DNA from: Phalacrocorax aristotelis | Lineage: Eukaryota; Chordata; Aves; Suliformes; Phalacrocoracidae | DNA length: 64,000 nt | Assembly: GCF_949628215.1 (NCBI RefSeq) | Contig: NC_134277.1 | Location: forward strand, 25,991,179-26,055,178 | Direction of reading: 5' to 3' | Shown: positions 50,425-60,542 of the stretch, piece by piece | How positions within the stretch are numbered: position 1 is the first letter of the stretch | How the letters are laid out: every line of letters begins with the position of its first letter | Notes under the pieces: model-generated | What the model saw: only the letters and a program-made list of their open reading frames with translations | What the model was told of the DNA's origin: nothing | Databases searched by the model: none | Position numbers and translations under genes: made by a program

Positions 50425-51006
50425 AATCATAGAATCATTAAGGTTGGAAAATACCTCTAGGATCACCAAGTCCAATTTTCAGCCCAACCCTACCATGTGT
50501 CCTAAACCGTGCCCCCAGGTGCCACGTCTACACGATTTTTGAACACCTCCAGGGACGGCAACTCCACCACCTTTCTGGGCAGCCTGTTCCAATGCCTGAA
50601 CATTTCAGCGAAGAAATTTTCCTAATATCCAATCTAAACCTCCCCTGGGGCAACCTGAGGCCATTTCTTCTCATCCTATTGGTTGTTACTTGGGAGAAGA
50701 GACCAACACCCACCTCACTACAACCTCCTTTCAGGTAGTTGTAGAGCATTACAAGGTCTCCCCTCAGCCTCCTCTTCTGCAGGCTAAACAAACCCAGTTC
50801 CCTCAGCTGCTCCTCATAAGACTTGCTCTCCAGACCCTTCACCAGTTTCATTGTCCTTCTCTGGACACACTCCAGCAACTCAATGTCCCTCTTGTAGTGA
50901 GGGGCCCAAAAGTGAACCCAGTATTCAATGTGCGGCCTCACCAGTGCCGAGTACAGGGGCACAATCACTTCCCTACTCCTTCTGGCCACACTATTCCTGA
51001 TACAAG
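50425..51006 (-). mobile_element. CR1 LINE 3' fragment
   Basis: A typical 5'-truncated CR1 of about 580 bases. The 3' tail lies at 50425 (AATCATAGAATCATTAAGG on the + strand). Then, on the minus strand, comes the ORF2 C-terminus with [30 protein letters not shown] and [16 protein letters not shown] minus-strand frame at 51061-50528 is mostly open but shifts before the normal end of ORF2. It is less decayed than the fragment at 49640. Confidence 0.9.
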
Positions 51007-52173
51007 AACTGTGAAATATGAACAGACTCTGCTCTTTCTTTAAGAGGTGCCTATGCAGCACTGATTTGAGACATAAGCTTTTGATGCTAGTAAGTTAAAA
51101 ATTGAAGCTAATAATGTTTGTGTACAGGTACATGAAATATAACTGTACAAATCTACGTGTACAGGGTATGCTACCTATAAACTTTTTCTCTTAGCAATTA
51201 GAACAATAGAGTAATTTAAAAAATAATACAGCAAATACTGTTGATCTTATAACAGCCTTCTTCAGAGGCACTGAGCAGTTTCAATTCCTGTTTGCTATAG
51301 TACCTCTGAAAATGAGACTAGCCATTGTCTGAGAATATTAAGAAATAATAAGTAATCACAAGGCAGCATCCAGTTTTAAATGAAGCTTAATGTGTTTGTT
51401 AGAAAAAGTTTTATGCATGTGAAATAAAAATATAGCTATTGATGCTTTATAAATAACTTAATTTTAATGGATTTTATTTTTAGTATTTTCTTGTGCTGAT
51501 ATATGGGCAGTGATCAAGTGGTGTGGCTTTTGCTCAGATATTTTATATATATTTTTTTTAAATGCGTAAGAGGAGATTAAGTTTTGTGTTCTGTTGGAGC
51601 CAAATTTTATTTTAACATGCACTTCTACCCTAGAAATAGTTCAGTCAGGCCATATTTGAAATTAATCAATAAACAGCATATCCCAACAATCTAGATTGCT
51701 GGCACAATTTCTGAGGGCCAGAATGTGCTGAAGATTGCTGAATAAATAAATGATGTTGCTGTTGTAATTATAGCAGTACATTAACTATTAAAATTGACAT
51801 GGTTCACACAAGTAATCCCCACAGCACTGCAGGTTAGTTCCCTTCTGTCTCAAGACTATTTAGTTCCTAATAGCAGTTGATTCTCCACCAATTATCTGAC
51901 CTTCTGCCACTTGGAGGATATCAGCATCTAAAAGCTAAGGTAATGTTGTACCAGGTGTCTGTAATTGTGCTGCAGTCTGATATGGGGTTGATGCTAGTAT
52001 GTTATTCTGGGATTCATAAGTAGAAAGAAGTTACAATAAGAACCAGGTAAATATATATATCCTCTAAATATCTAAGTTCTTCTATTTAATTGTTATTTTA
52101 CTGTGGGAAATGATCTTGAAAATATACCCATTACTCACCTGCATGCCGCCCTATTGTAGTCCTGTGACTTTTA
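51007..52173. other. Intronic DNA, nothing recognised
   Basis: AT-rich AKAP9 intron 1 sequence between the CR1 tail fragment and the minus-strand candidate exons. No repeat or exon was recognised. Confidence 0.4.
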
Positions 52174-52320
52174 CTAAGTGTTTTTCTGTTTATAAGAGGG
52201 AACATGTCTTGTGCCTCCAAGGAATTTGGTGCTAGCATCCAATCTCTTCCCATTTTCCAAACTGATGAGAAGCTGAGCAGCTGTGGTAAATGGCAGTTCT
52301 GGAAATAAACGTGATTCTTC
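52174..52320 (-). CDS. Candidate terminal coding exon, unrecognised gene
   Basis: Minus-strand exon candidate after ATTGTCCAG|GAAGAATC. In phase 0 it encodes 48 residues and a TAG stop. The translation begins EESRLFPELPFTTAAQ and continues with LLISLENGKRLDASTKF, which reads like ordinary globular or helical protein rather than chance. It joins in frame to the upstream candidate exon at 53098-52706 across a 385-base intron. A second strong donor, GCATGCAG|GTGAGT, lies downstream at about 52138 but would be used only in a different frame. I do not recognise the family. It is antisense to AKAP9, in intron 1. It could be a nested gene, a decayed gene or chance. Confidence 0.25.
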   Translation of the reverse strand, partial: EESRLFPELPFTTAAQLLISLENGKRLDASTKFLGGTRHVPSYKQKNT

Positions 52321-52705
52321 CTGGACAATTTTATTGTAGGTTGTTATGCATTAAAAGGAAAGAAACATAGTTGCATTTTCAGAGTTTAGCTTAAAACTTC
52401 AATTCATTTATCACCATTAAGAATTTAATGGTACACTGGATATTTGGTAGAAATAATTCAGAAGATGAACATGGACACTGTAATACAATTTTTTAAAATT
52501 GCTGTGAAGTAGATATGTCTGTTTCCAAGAGGATTGCTTTTTTGCCTAGAAGTAGGACTTCTGGAAATTGCAAGTTTTTAATTATTATAGATGCAAAAGC
52601 TGAGAGTGAAGGATAAGGAGCAAAATCAGCTGTTACTCACTACTGGAAAGCACTGATGGAATTTTTAACAGGATTCAGTACTGCTTGGAAGATCCAAGGT
52701 CTTAC

Positions 52706-53098
52706 CAGCATGATGAGAGAAGCTGGAGGCAATGTGCTGGCAGATAATGAAAGACAACTTGCTCTAGATCGGTTTTCAGGTGCTCTAAAACCTATGGTAA
52801 AGTTGCACCATGGCTGACAATGTTCCTGATGCCTTCCCAGGGTAAGGTACTCCTTCTCTATCACTCCTCGAAGGCAGACCAATGCAGAGAGCCTGTTCTG
52901 AGTGTCCTTCAGCTTGTGGTTTTGGATCCTTCCTCCTCCCTGAGTATCTCCTGTATTTACATCTTTTGCTCTTGCTTGCAACTTTTGTAACTCGACAGAG
53001 ACTTGACGTTGAATTGTTTCAAACTGCAGATTCAGAGCTGGCAGAAGTGGTGTTAAGTTCTCCACATAATTCATTTTGGCATTATCAAGCTGATATGC
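52706..53098 (-). CDS. Candidate coding exon, unrecognised gene
   Basis: Minus-strand exon candidate of 393 bases, bounded by CTTTACCCTGCTTCCAG|GCATATC and CATCATGCTG|GTAAGACC, open throughout in phase 0 on both sides (131 codons). The first two thirds look protein-like and probably helical: AYQLDNAKMNYVENLTPLL, VSVELQKLQARAKDV, LVCLRGVIEKEYLTL. The last third (after about residue 100) looks less natural, while a second frame opening there reads LEHLKTDLEQVVFHYL, so a frameshift, and thus a pseudogene or sequence error, is possible. No further 5' exon was identified with confidence. Family unknown. Confidence 0.28.
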
Positions 53099-53337
53099 CT
53101 GGAAGCAGGGTAAAGGAATGTATAGTTGTATCAGCTTGTGTTTGTTTCACATTTTGTTTACACTGGAAACTCTGAATCTGAAAGTGTTTTCCTGTTTTAA
53201 TTAAAGTTTTCATTCTACAGAATTTGTTTTCCTTAGTTCCCATGAGTGCTTGTGGGCTTTTTCCTGCTTGTCATTGAAATGTAGATAGATCCTTGACTCT
53301 AGTTCCTGAGTCACATTTTCTGAAGGTTTTAGGTATC

Positions 53338-53840
53338 TGTCGTGGTTTAGCGGCAGCTCAGCCCCACACAGTCGCTCGCTCACTCCCCCACCGGTAGATG
53401 GGGGAGAGAATCAGAAGGGTAACGCTCGTGGGTTGGGATAAGAACAGTTTAATAATGAAAATTAAAAGAAACAACAGTAGAAATGCAATGTGAAGGAGAA
53501 CAACGAGAGGCGCAAAGCCCCGGGGGAGGGGGGAAGGGAGGGGAGGGGAGAGGGGGAACGAACCGCCGGAACAAACCGCACGCGCCGCAGCCGCTCGCCG
53601 CCCGCCGACCCGGCGCCGCGCCGCCCCCGCGCTGCCACTGCCCCCCCTCAATATACTGGTCATGGTGTCACATGGTATGGAATGAACCTGCCATTGGCCA
53701 GTCGGGGTCAGCCGCCCCCACCATGGCCCTGCCCCTCCCAGCCCCCCCTGCCACGCCACGCGGCAGAGCGCGGGAAGCTGGAAAGGTAGCTGACCCCCAC
53801 AGTGAGGAGAATTAACCCCTTCTCAGCCAAAACCAGCACA
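53338..53840 (-). mobile_element. Solo LTR with perfect 5-bp target duplication
   Basis: A 503-bp LTR bounded by TGTCGTGGTTT and AAAACCAGCACA and flanked on both sides by GTATC (53333-53337 and 53841-53845). The exact duplication shows the insertion ends and gives the 5-bp footprint typical of ERVL-type integrases. On its own (minus) strand it has a CCAAT box (GGCCAATGG), a TATATT motif and an ATTAAA poly(A) signal in U3-R-U5 order. It is related to the LTR at 15501 but carries a CpG-dense segment (about 53560-53640) and a G-rich run (53521-53555). No viral genes remain. It is antisense to AKAP9. Confidence 0.92.
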
Positions 53841-53845
53841 GTATC

Positions 53846-56386
53846 TGAGACTCCCCTGGGTTGGTATGAGCATTGCAGAGTGTATTTTTTCAGCAGTAGC
53901 TTTTTGTTGTACTACACGTCTCATTTCTAGTTTTTAAAAATTTGATTAAAAATGTGGATTTGAAGCCATGTTGCATTAGTAGCTGAACAGTTTTGTGTAT
54001 ATGTGAATGTGCAGAGTAAAAAGTGCCATGATTTGTGCGTGCATCCATCACTAATAGTGTAGTTATTTCCAAAATACTGGATGTTCATACAGAAATGGTC
54101 AGTTGAGAACTTGTGTAATACAAAAATATAACAATTTAATATGCACATGTATTTAGCTTTCATATGTGCCCATCTTCATCAACATTTCAACAGAAAAAAA
54201 TAAGGTGTGCTTGTAACTGCCATGGTGGAATTTAATCTGTTAATTCTGAAGAAGTGAAAGTCAACAACTTAATTTTGAAAGGAGAGAAATCTGGCATACC
54301 CAGATGCCTCAGCTAAAATATGCAAAATACTTGAGGAGAGACACAGAGTAATTCACTTACCCTTGAGCTACATGTCTAATTTTGTAGATAAATAAAGACT
54401 GTAAAGCTGCTTTAAAAAAGCCAACTTAACTTTCCATTACAGAAGGTTTCAATCAAGTTGGGGAAGAGTGTTCTTGACCAGTGGCACTACAAGTCTCTTA
54501 TTATTTAAAAATAAAAAGTAAAAAAAGCAAAATCTCTCAGTAGTTATACTTGAAGTCACGTTGTCTGCTTTATGTCATTGTGGCATCTGGACAAATTCTG
54601 CTTGTCTTTTGGTTAAATTAAAAACTATTTTGGTGAGGTACGTTTACAGTTTTAGGAGAATGTAGTAATGTCGTAAGCCGACAACTGGATCCTTCATCCC
54701 TCCCATTTTTGAGAAGCTAAATCTATGCTTTTTTTTTTTCCTTCCTAAACTTCGAAGTCAGGAGGAGACTATCCTTTCTTTTCCTGTTCAGAATTTGTGG
54801 AGTTTATAAGCTTTGATTTTATTTATTTTTTTTTAATGAAATAGTGAAAGCTGCATATTTAAAAAATGGAAAAAAGATCATGGAGTTGATCCAATTAGAG
54901 ATGTAGTAGGGAGGAAGTAAGTATTCAATACGTAGGTGAGCATATTTGGCTCAGCAAATCTTTAGGTCCTCCTCCTGTAAGCAGAGCAGGAGCCTTATGC
55001 CACACTGTCAGTCATCCTAAGAATGGAGAGGAGGCTGAAGAAACCCACAAAGAAATACAAATAAAGGGACATAAGCATAAACTAGCCAGAAGCTGGAACT
55101 GATCTGTCAGTGATGCATTTATTTAGATTGGGGCTGCTCAGCTATCTTGGGGCCAGATGAGAACTAGAGAGCACTTCAAATGACGGCTCGCACTGTAACC
55201 AAACAGTGACTGAGAAAGGAGGTCCGTGTGTCCTGCTTGATTTGGGTGTTGCTGAAGAGGTTGGATGGAAGCCTGGCTTTCTCGATTGGTGAATATCATG
55301 AGCAAACATGCTATCTTTTCTGTAGCTTTTTCTTAAAATTGCAACAGATTTATAAAAAATCCATGATATTTGGGTATTAGTTGATGTAAAAAGTATGTAA
55401 AGCTTTAGGGTCTGTATTTGCATGCTTTATATTTACATTGGAGCTACATTTATAAAACACATTGTAGCACTTAATTAAGGTTGGACTCTTCAATTGGAAA
55501 ATAATTATTTTAGTTTCCAGATTTGATTAGTAGGATCTGTTTAATATTGGAATTTATCTGGTAAAATCTGTCGTGCTTGTTTTTCTTATTTGATCAGAAA
55601 TTCTGTTCTTAAGAAAAAAGTATTTTAAATGGATTTTCTTGTGTAAACCACTATGAAGTGATTAAAAGTGATAAGCCCTTCAAAAGGCAGTGTCTTACAG
55701 TATTTGAATAGCTTACATACTAATTGGTTTTTCAACTGTGTGCCTGGCTCACCTGTGACTTTTTGTTCATCAGCATGTTTTGCTACAAGGTAGTGTATCT
55801 TGTAATTTGCTCACTGTTTGTATTTAGGCTATTCCCTCATTATGGGTTTTCCTTTTTTTAATGATGTTTTCAGTGACTTGATCTGCTTTTTGAGCTCTAA
55901 CAAACTTTTCATAAAACTTTATGAGATACTTGGTGGAAGAAGGGTTTGCTTTTACCTGTTCCTGGCATAAAAATTAAAAGTAATTTCTGTAAATTGATTT
56001 TGAGGAATTTTATTACTATAAAATTGAAAAATGAGATCCAAGGTTATCTCATTGCATTTGTCCTTTATAATGACATTTGTACCTTTACCTTTGAATGTTT
56101 TGATTTCTAGGTATCAGTCTTTGGAATGGTAACTTGCTAGTATGAAGCCAAAAAGGATTTAATTGATGGGTTGTTGTTTTACATTTAAGAATTTTTTAAA
56201 GCAGACTCTGTAAATGGAAAAATAATCTGAATGTGTCTCAGATACGCGGCATTAACTTCCAACTTGTTTTCAGTAGTGATTAGTTTGAAGCTTTATGTAG
56301 AAGAGCTGGTAAGCCTTTATAGAGGATATCATTAGTAATAAAGAGGAAAACTTTCACCTTTAACAAGATTTTTGTCTCCTATACAG
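53846..56386. other. Intronic DNA, nothing firmly recognised
   Basis: The 3' part of AKAP9 intron 1, AT-rich. A minus-strand stretch at about 55320-55140 has a protein-like translation in one frame (SIQPLQQHPNQAG and LLSQSLFGYSASRHLKC, then a stop) but no clear start or splice sites, so I do not call a gene. Confidence 0.4.
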
Positions 56387-56641
56387 CTTGCCCAATTTAG
56401 GCAGCGGAAGGCACAAACTGATGGTCAGAATGGATCAAAGAAACAGAAAAAGAAGAAGAAAGCAGCAAACATCAAAGATGAAGAATCAATACAAGATGGG
56501 ATTGATGCTGATCGATCTCGAGGTGATGAAACATCCACATGCAGCAGCCGAAGGGGAGCGGCTGCTACTGCTGACTTTGCGATTATCAGGACATTGCATA
56601 GTGGAGAAATTATCAAACACAACCAGACTTACACCATCGAG
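56387..56641 (+). CDS. AKAP9: AKAP9 coding exon 2 (residues 17-101)
   Basis: A 255-base, phase 0-0 exon between CTCCTATACAG and ATCGAG|GTAAGTTT, both strong splice sites. It continues exon 1 in frame with LAQFRQRKAQTDGQ, then a lysine-rich cluster KKQKKKKKAA, an acidic and serine-rich variable stretch, and the conserved IIRTLHSGEII. The LAQFRQRKAQ, lysine-cluster and RTLHSGEI blocks match the AKAP9 N-terminus in the same order and spacing. The middle is diverged from mammals, as expected for a disordered linker. The lysine cluster may act as a nuclear-localisation-like or acidic-partner contact, but this is not shown. The coiled-coil body begins in later exons outside the window. Confidence 0.96.
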
Positions 56642-57712
56642 GTAAGTTTGTCTCAGGCTGTAACCAGTTACTTTAGAGGCGGGGCAAAATAGTCCATTAA
56701 TTTTGAGAGTGGGAATAGAGAAATTATATGAGATTTTGGAAATTATTTCCTTGCCTCCTTTCTTTGTCCTTAATAGGTCCAGAGAAGGTGCTTTCTACCT
56801 GCCTGCTGGCATCATGTTTTCTGTGGTAGTCAGTATACAGTAGATTATGGAAAGTTTGTTGGTGCTGCTGTATTCCCCCCAAATGGGCAAAAATTGGTTT
56901 TGTTTTATTGCTTCATTTTATTCATTTTGCTTTATTAAAAGTTTACAAATTGCAATGGATTTTTGATCACTGCAGCTATAGCTAAGGCAAAATGCAAAAC
57001 TAAACATCTTTCCTGTATCCATAATGTAATTTGAGTCTTTCTGGTTAATGAGGGGGAGGAATGAATTTAGGAAACACTACTTAGAACTGACGGCTTAAGA
57101 GACTGATAAACAGATACTCTGCTTTTACTACTTAATGAAATATAATCCTGATTACTAGTGGCTGAAAGTACGTGCTCCAGGAAGGTTGTAAGATGCCCTG
57201 GGTGATATAAACTGGCAGTCCAGTTCAGTCCTGAGCGCACATGAATCCACATGATGTAATACGTTGTTCCAGATATGAGGGACAAGAGATGCTGATGTTA
57301 TTTACAGAATAACTTACTCCATTCATGATAGCAGTGCCTCTAAAAGGATGAGTGGCATTCTGAATAAGCAGCTCAATGCAGATTCCCAGCCCTGTGCACG
57401 TGAATGCAGTCTTTTCTGAGCGATGTAGTAGAGATGAATGCTCTGCATTTTGACTTCTCAGTCCTATGCTAGGATAGACCATTTGTAACTATTTTGGATC
57501 CATTATCACATTTCCAGCAGCTGAGAAATGACGCTTTTCTAAAATCTCGTGCATTTGTGCTATATATAAAATATATATTAATGTACAATATATATATTTA
57601 AAATATGTTGTGGAGTACATCATGATTGCATGTTACAGATGGACTCTGCTCATGTACTTACTCTCAGTCAGGGTAAATATCTTCACTATAATTGGAGAAG
57701 CAGGGTAAAGTA

Positions 57713-57815
57713 CAGAATCGAACAATTTAGGTTGGAAGGGACCTCCGAGGTCATCTGGTTCAATCTTGGCCTCAAAGCAGGTCTAATTAGATCAGGTTGG
57801 TCCTAGTAGCCTAGG
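57713..57815 (-). mobile_element. CR1 LINE 3' end, short
   Basis: AGAATCGAACAATTTAGG, then TTGGAAGGGACCTCCGAGG and TCATCTGGTTCAATCTTGG, is the inverted CR1 3' terminal block. About 100 bases remain and no ORF2 sequence follows. The right end is approximate. Confidence 0.8.
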
Positions 57816-60518
57816 TTGGCCTCTGAATGCTAAGAGTAAGAGTACAAGACATGGATGATTTAAAAAAAATGGGAAAATATCTTCGCTGCAGTTGCTAAAG
57901 ATTGCACACATAGATATCTTATTGAGATTGGGTGTGATTTTTCTAGGGTCTGCCTTATTCCCAAAGCTCATGTATAAATAAGAAAATATAGAGATGTATA
58001 GGGTTTTGTGGTTTGCTGGAGGGTGGGCTTGGTGGGTTAGGGTTTTTTTGGTGTAGCTTTAAAAGAGTAAGCATGGTGATTAGTGTGTGTTTGTAATTTG
58101 ACTCTCCTGAATTACTCATGTCTTAGTGACTTCTATAACAGTATTCACTTCCACCAAAAAAAAAAAAAGGTGCTCCCAGTTGGGAGAGCATTTTTCTCTG
58201 TTACATGCTGCCTGTGGCCTGCTCATTCATGTTAAATAAGTAATTGGTATTTTGGAGTTGGAAGATGATGGCTAAAGTCTCTATCTATGCAGTATTAATA
58301 GAAGAGGAAAAATTCTGGAACAGTTTCAGTGAATCTCATAACTTACTGTTTTTTAGCCTCATAAGTGCAATGGTTTGGACAGAGAGCCTGTATTACAGTA
58401 ATTGGATTAGAGCTTTCTTAGTTGAAATGGCAGCCAATGTAATAGGCGGTTTCAGGCTAATCTCTGCAATGGAGAATTACAGACAGCTGCTTTGAGCTGC
58501 TTGCTTTTTCACCCAACGTGAAATCTTTATAGGCTGCTGTGGCAGGAAAGTAAGGCAAGACTACTGGGGGCATTATGCAGGATTGTTTTCTAGCTGAATT
58601 TTGATTCCACTTACTTACTTAATCTTCTACTGGAATTCATACTTAGAATTGTTCTATCTGTACCACAAAATAGACTCAAAACATCTGACTATACTGCCTG
58701 TCTATCTAAAAATCCTGACTGGGATCTCTTGTGGTAGTTTTGTGGATAGAAGTCTGTCTCCCTGCAGTTTTTCTGGTATGATTTTTTTAGTCCCCAGTGG
58801 AATTAGCATGTCCAAATAAAAATAACGAAGAGTTCTCTTACTCAGTATGAATAACAGAAAGTGAAATAGAGGCACTCCTTTGGGACCTCATGCTCCATCT
58901 GAAGTTAGAGGAGTTCCTTTTCAGAGAGGGCAGAAGTCTGTTTAGAGGAATAAAAGGTGTTTTTTTACAGTCATCCCTTTCCCTTTTTTCCCCTCTGTCT
59001 TCCTACAAGTGGGTTCCTCCATCCCCCTGTCATCCCTCAAGTTACAGAAACTAATTGGAAGAACTATCATTCTTTTGTACTGTCCTTCTTAATTCCATTT
59101 TACCTTCTGTCTGAACTTACTTGTAATTTCTATAAAGTCTTCCATCCTGTGTCAGAGGAACAGTTTATTTACAAGATTAATTAGAGAAATGCCAATTGGT
59201 ATTTCTTGTTTAAGCCTCTGGGTCTTAAACTGTTTCATGTTAAATGATTTTTGTCTTGGTCTCACAAGGAGAATATGTTGAATTTCTAGTTGCCTTTAGT
59301 TTTTGTCTTTATTTGGTTCTACCCTGATGCCTTTTGGTCTTGACATCCATAGTGTCCTTTTCCATATAGAAGTAAAAATAATCTAGAAGGTGCAGCCCAG
59401 GAAATAAATTGGCTCAATGAAACTCTTGGTTTTAGGCTTGCTCCTTTTTGTGACTTCCTGCAGTTAAAAATGGAAGAAAGTGAAAGCCACTTCTAGGGTA
59501 AATAATTGCTGAGATCACCTTCCCTGAGAAGTCTTGAAACAATGCATCAGAGCAAACTGCTTTGCAAGAATGTACTAATGCCAGGAAAGCAAAAGAAATT
59601 AACCTGTGGCACAGTTAAAATTGTCCTTGAGTCACCTGAGCCGTAAAAGCTATTATACAAAGCTTCTTAGAAAAGAAAAGTTCAAAGTTCTGTGATGAAG
59701 AATGCCTGCTAATTGACTAAGGTTGGATTAGTAATTCGTCTTTTGTTTTTCACAGGACAAATCCATTTGGTAATAGTTTTAGAATAGCTTAACTCAAGTA
59801 GGTGGTAAAGTTTATAGCTCCATGTTCATTGTTTCATTTCTGTAACTTACTCCAGTTGTTAGTGCCTGAGACTTGACAGGCACAGAACAGAAACAGAGTA
59901 AGGAGGAGACACTGGGTAGGATTCTTGAGAAGAACTAAGGAAGAAAAGTGACAGAAATATGGAAACATAAGCAATATGAAGAAACAGAGATGATGCCTCA
60001 GTGAGAGAGGTGTAGGTGGTGAATGTGGGTACAGCATTCCTATGATAGAAGCATGGAAGCAAAGAGCAACCAAAGGCTTTGACTAGAGAAGAGATATTCT
60101 GGGATGTACAATGAGACAGGGGATTTGAAAAAAATGATGGATAAATAAAATATAGTAAAAATTAGCCCAGTCACTTCAGATAATCTAGCATCCCCTGAAA
60201 AATGTATTGAAATTGGAGAATGAAGATAAACAAATGTTTGGAAATGGTCTGTCCAATAGTAAAGTCAATGCCATGAGAGAAGATAATAGATTCTCATCTG
60301 GTTCTGACTGAATGCAGTCGTCTTTCCATTCACTGTCTGGCCAAACAGCTGCTGGGATTATCTTGTCAATTTTCTTTGATGCATAAGACAACCTCTGGTA
60401 TGATGCCTTCCTTTCTCTCTGTAAATACTGATATATAATGGATTTACTTACATGGAAATTACCTCTATTGAAGAATGTTCTTTGCAGATTTACAGAGTAT
60501 TTCATTTTAGATTAAATA

Positions 60519-60542
60519 TTTATATATATTAATATATATAAA
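60519..60542. repeat. 24-bp AT palindrome
   Basis: TTTATATATATT is followed by its exact reverse complement. The composition is pure A and T, so it is low-complexity DNA that can form a cruciform. It lies in AKAP9 intron 2. Confidence 0.7.

Larger units (their letters stand above)
30487..56386 (+). other. AKAP9: AKAP9 intron 1
   Basis: Runs from GTGGGA to a good acceptor, TTTTTGTCTCCTATACAG, and is 25.9 kb long. Between 30.9 and 41.1 kb and between 42.3 and 49.6 kb I see only AT-rich unique-looking sequence with short random frames and some AT palindromes. The named contents (CR1 copies, a solo LTR and two minus-strand candidate exons) are listed separately. The first part, to about 30870, is still CpG island and may contain intronic regulatory sequence. 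Confidence 0.9.

Noticed and set aside
49640-51006. Reading the two neighbouring CR1 pieces as one element
   Set aside because: On the minus strand the RT part lies downstream of the 3' tail, the reverse of a single insertion's order.
56388-56645. Frames overlapping AKAP9 exon 2 on both strands
   Set aside because: They are shadows of the exon in other frames. Only the frame continuing exon 1 matches AKAP9.
57558-57605. TATA-rich run as a promoter
   Set aside because: It is a simple AT low-complexity stretch in an intron with no CpG or other promoter elements nearby.
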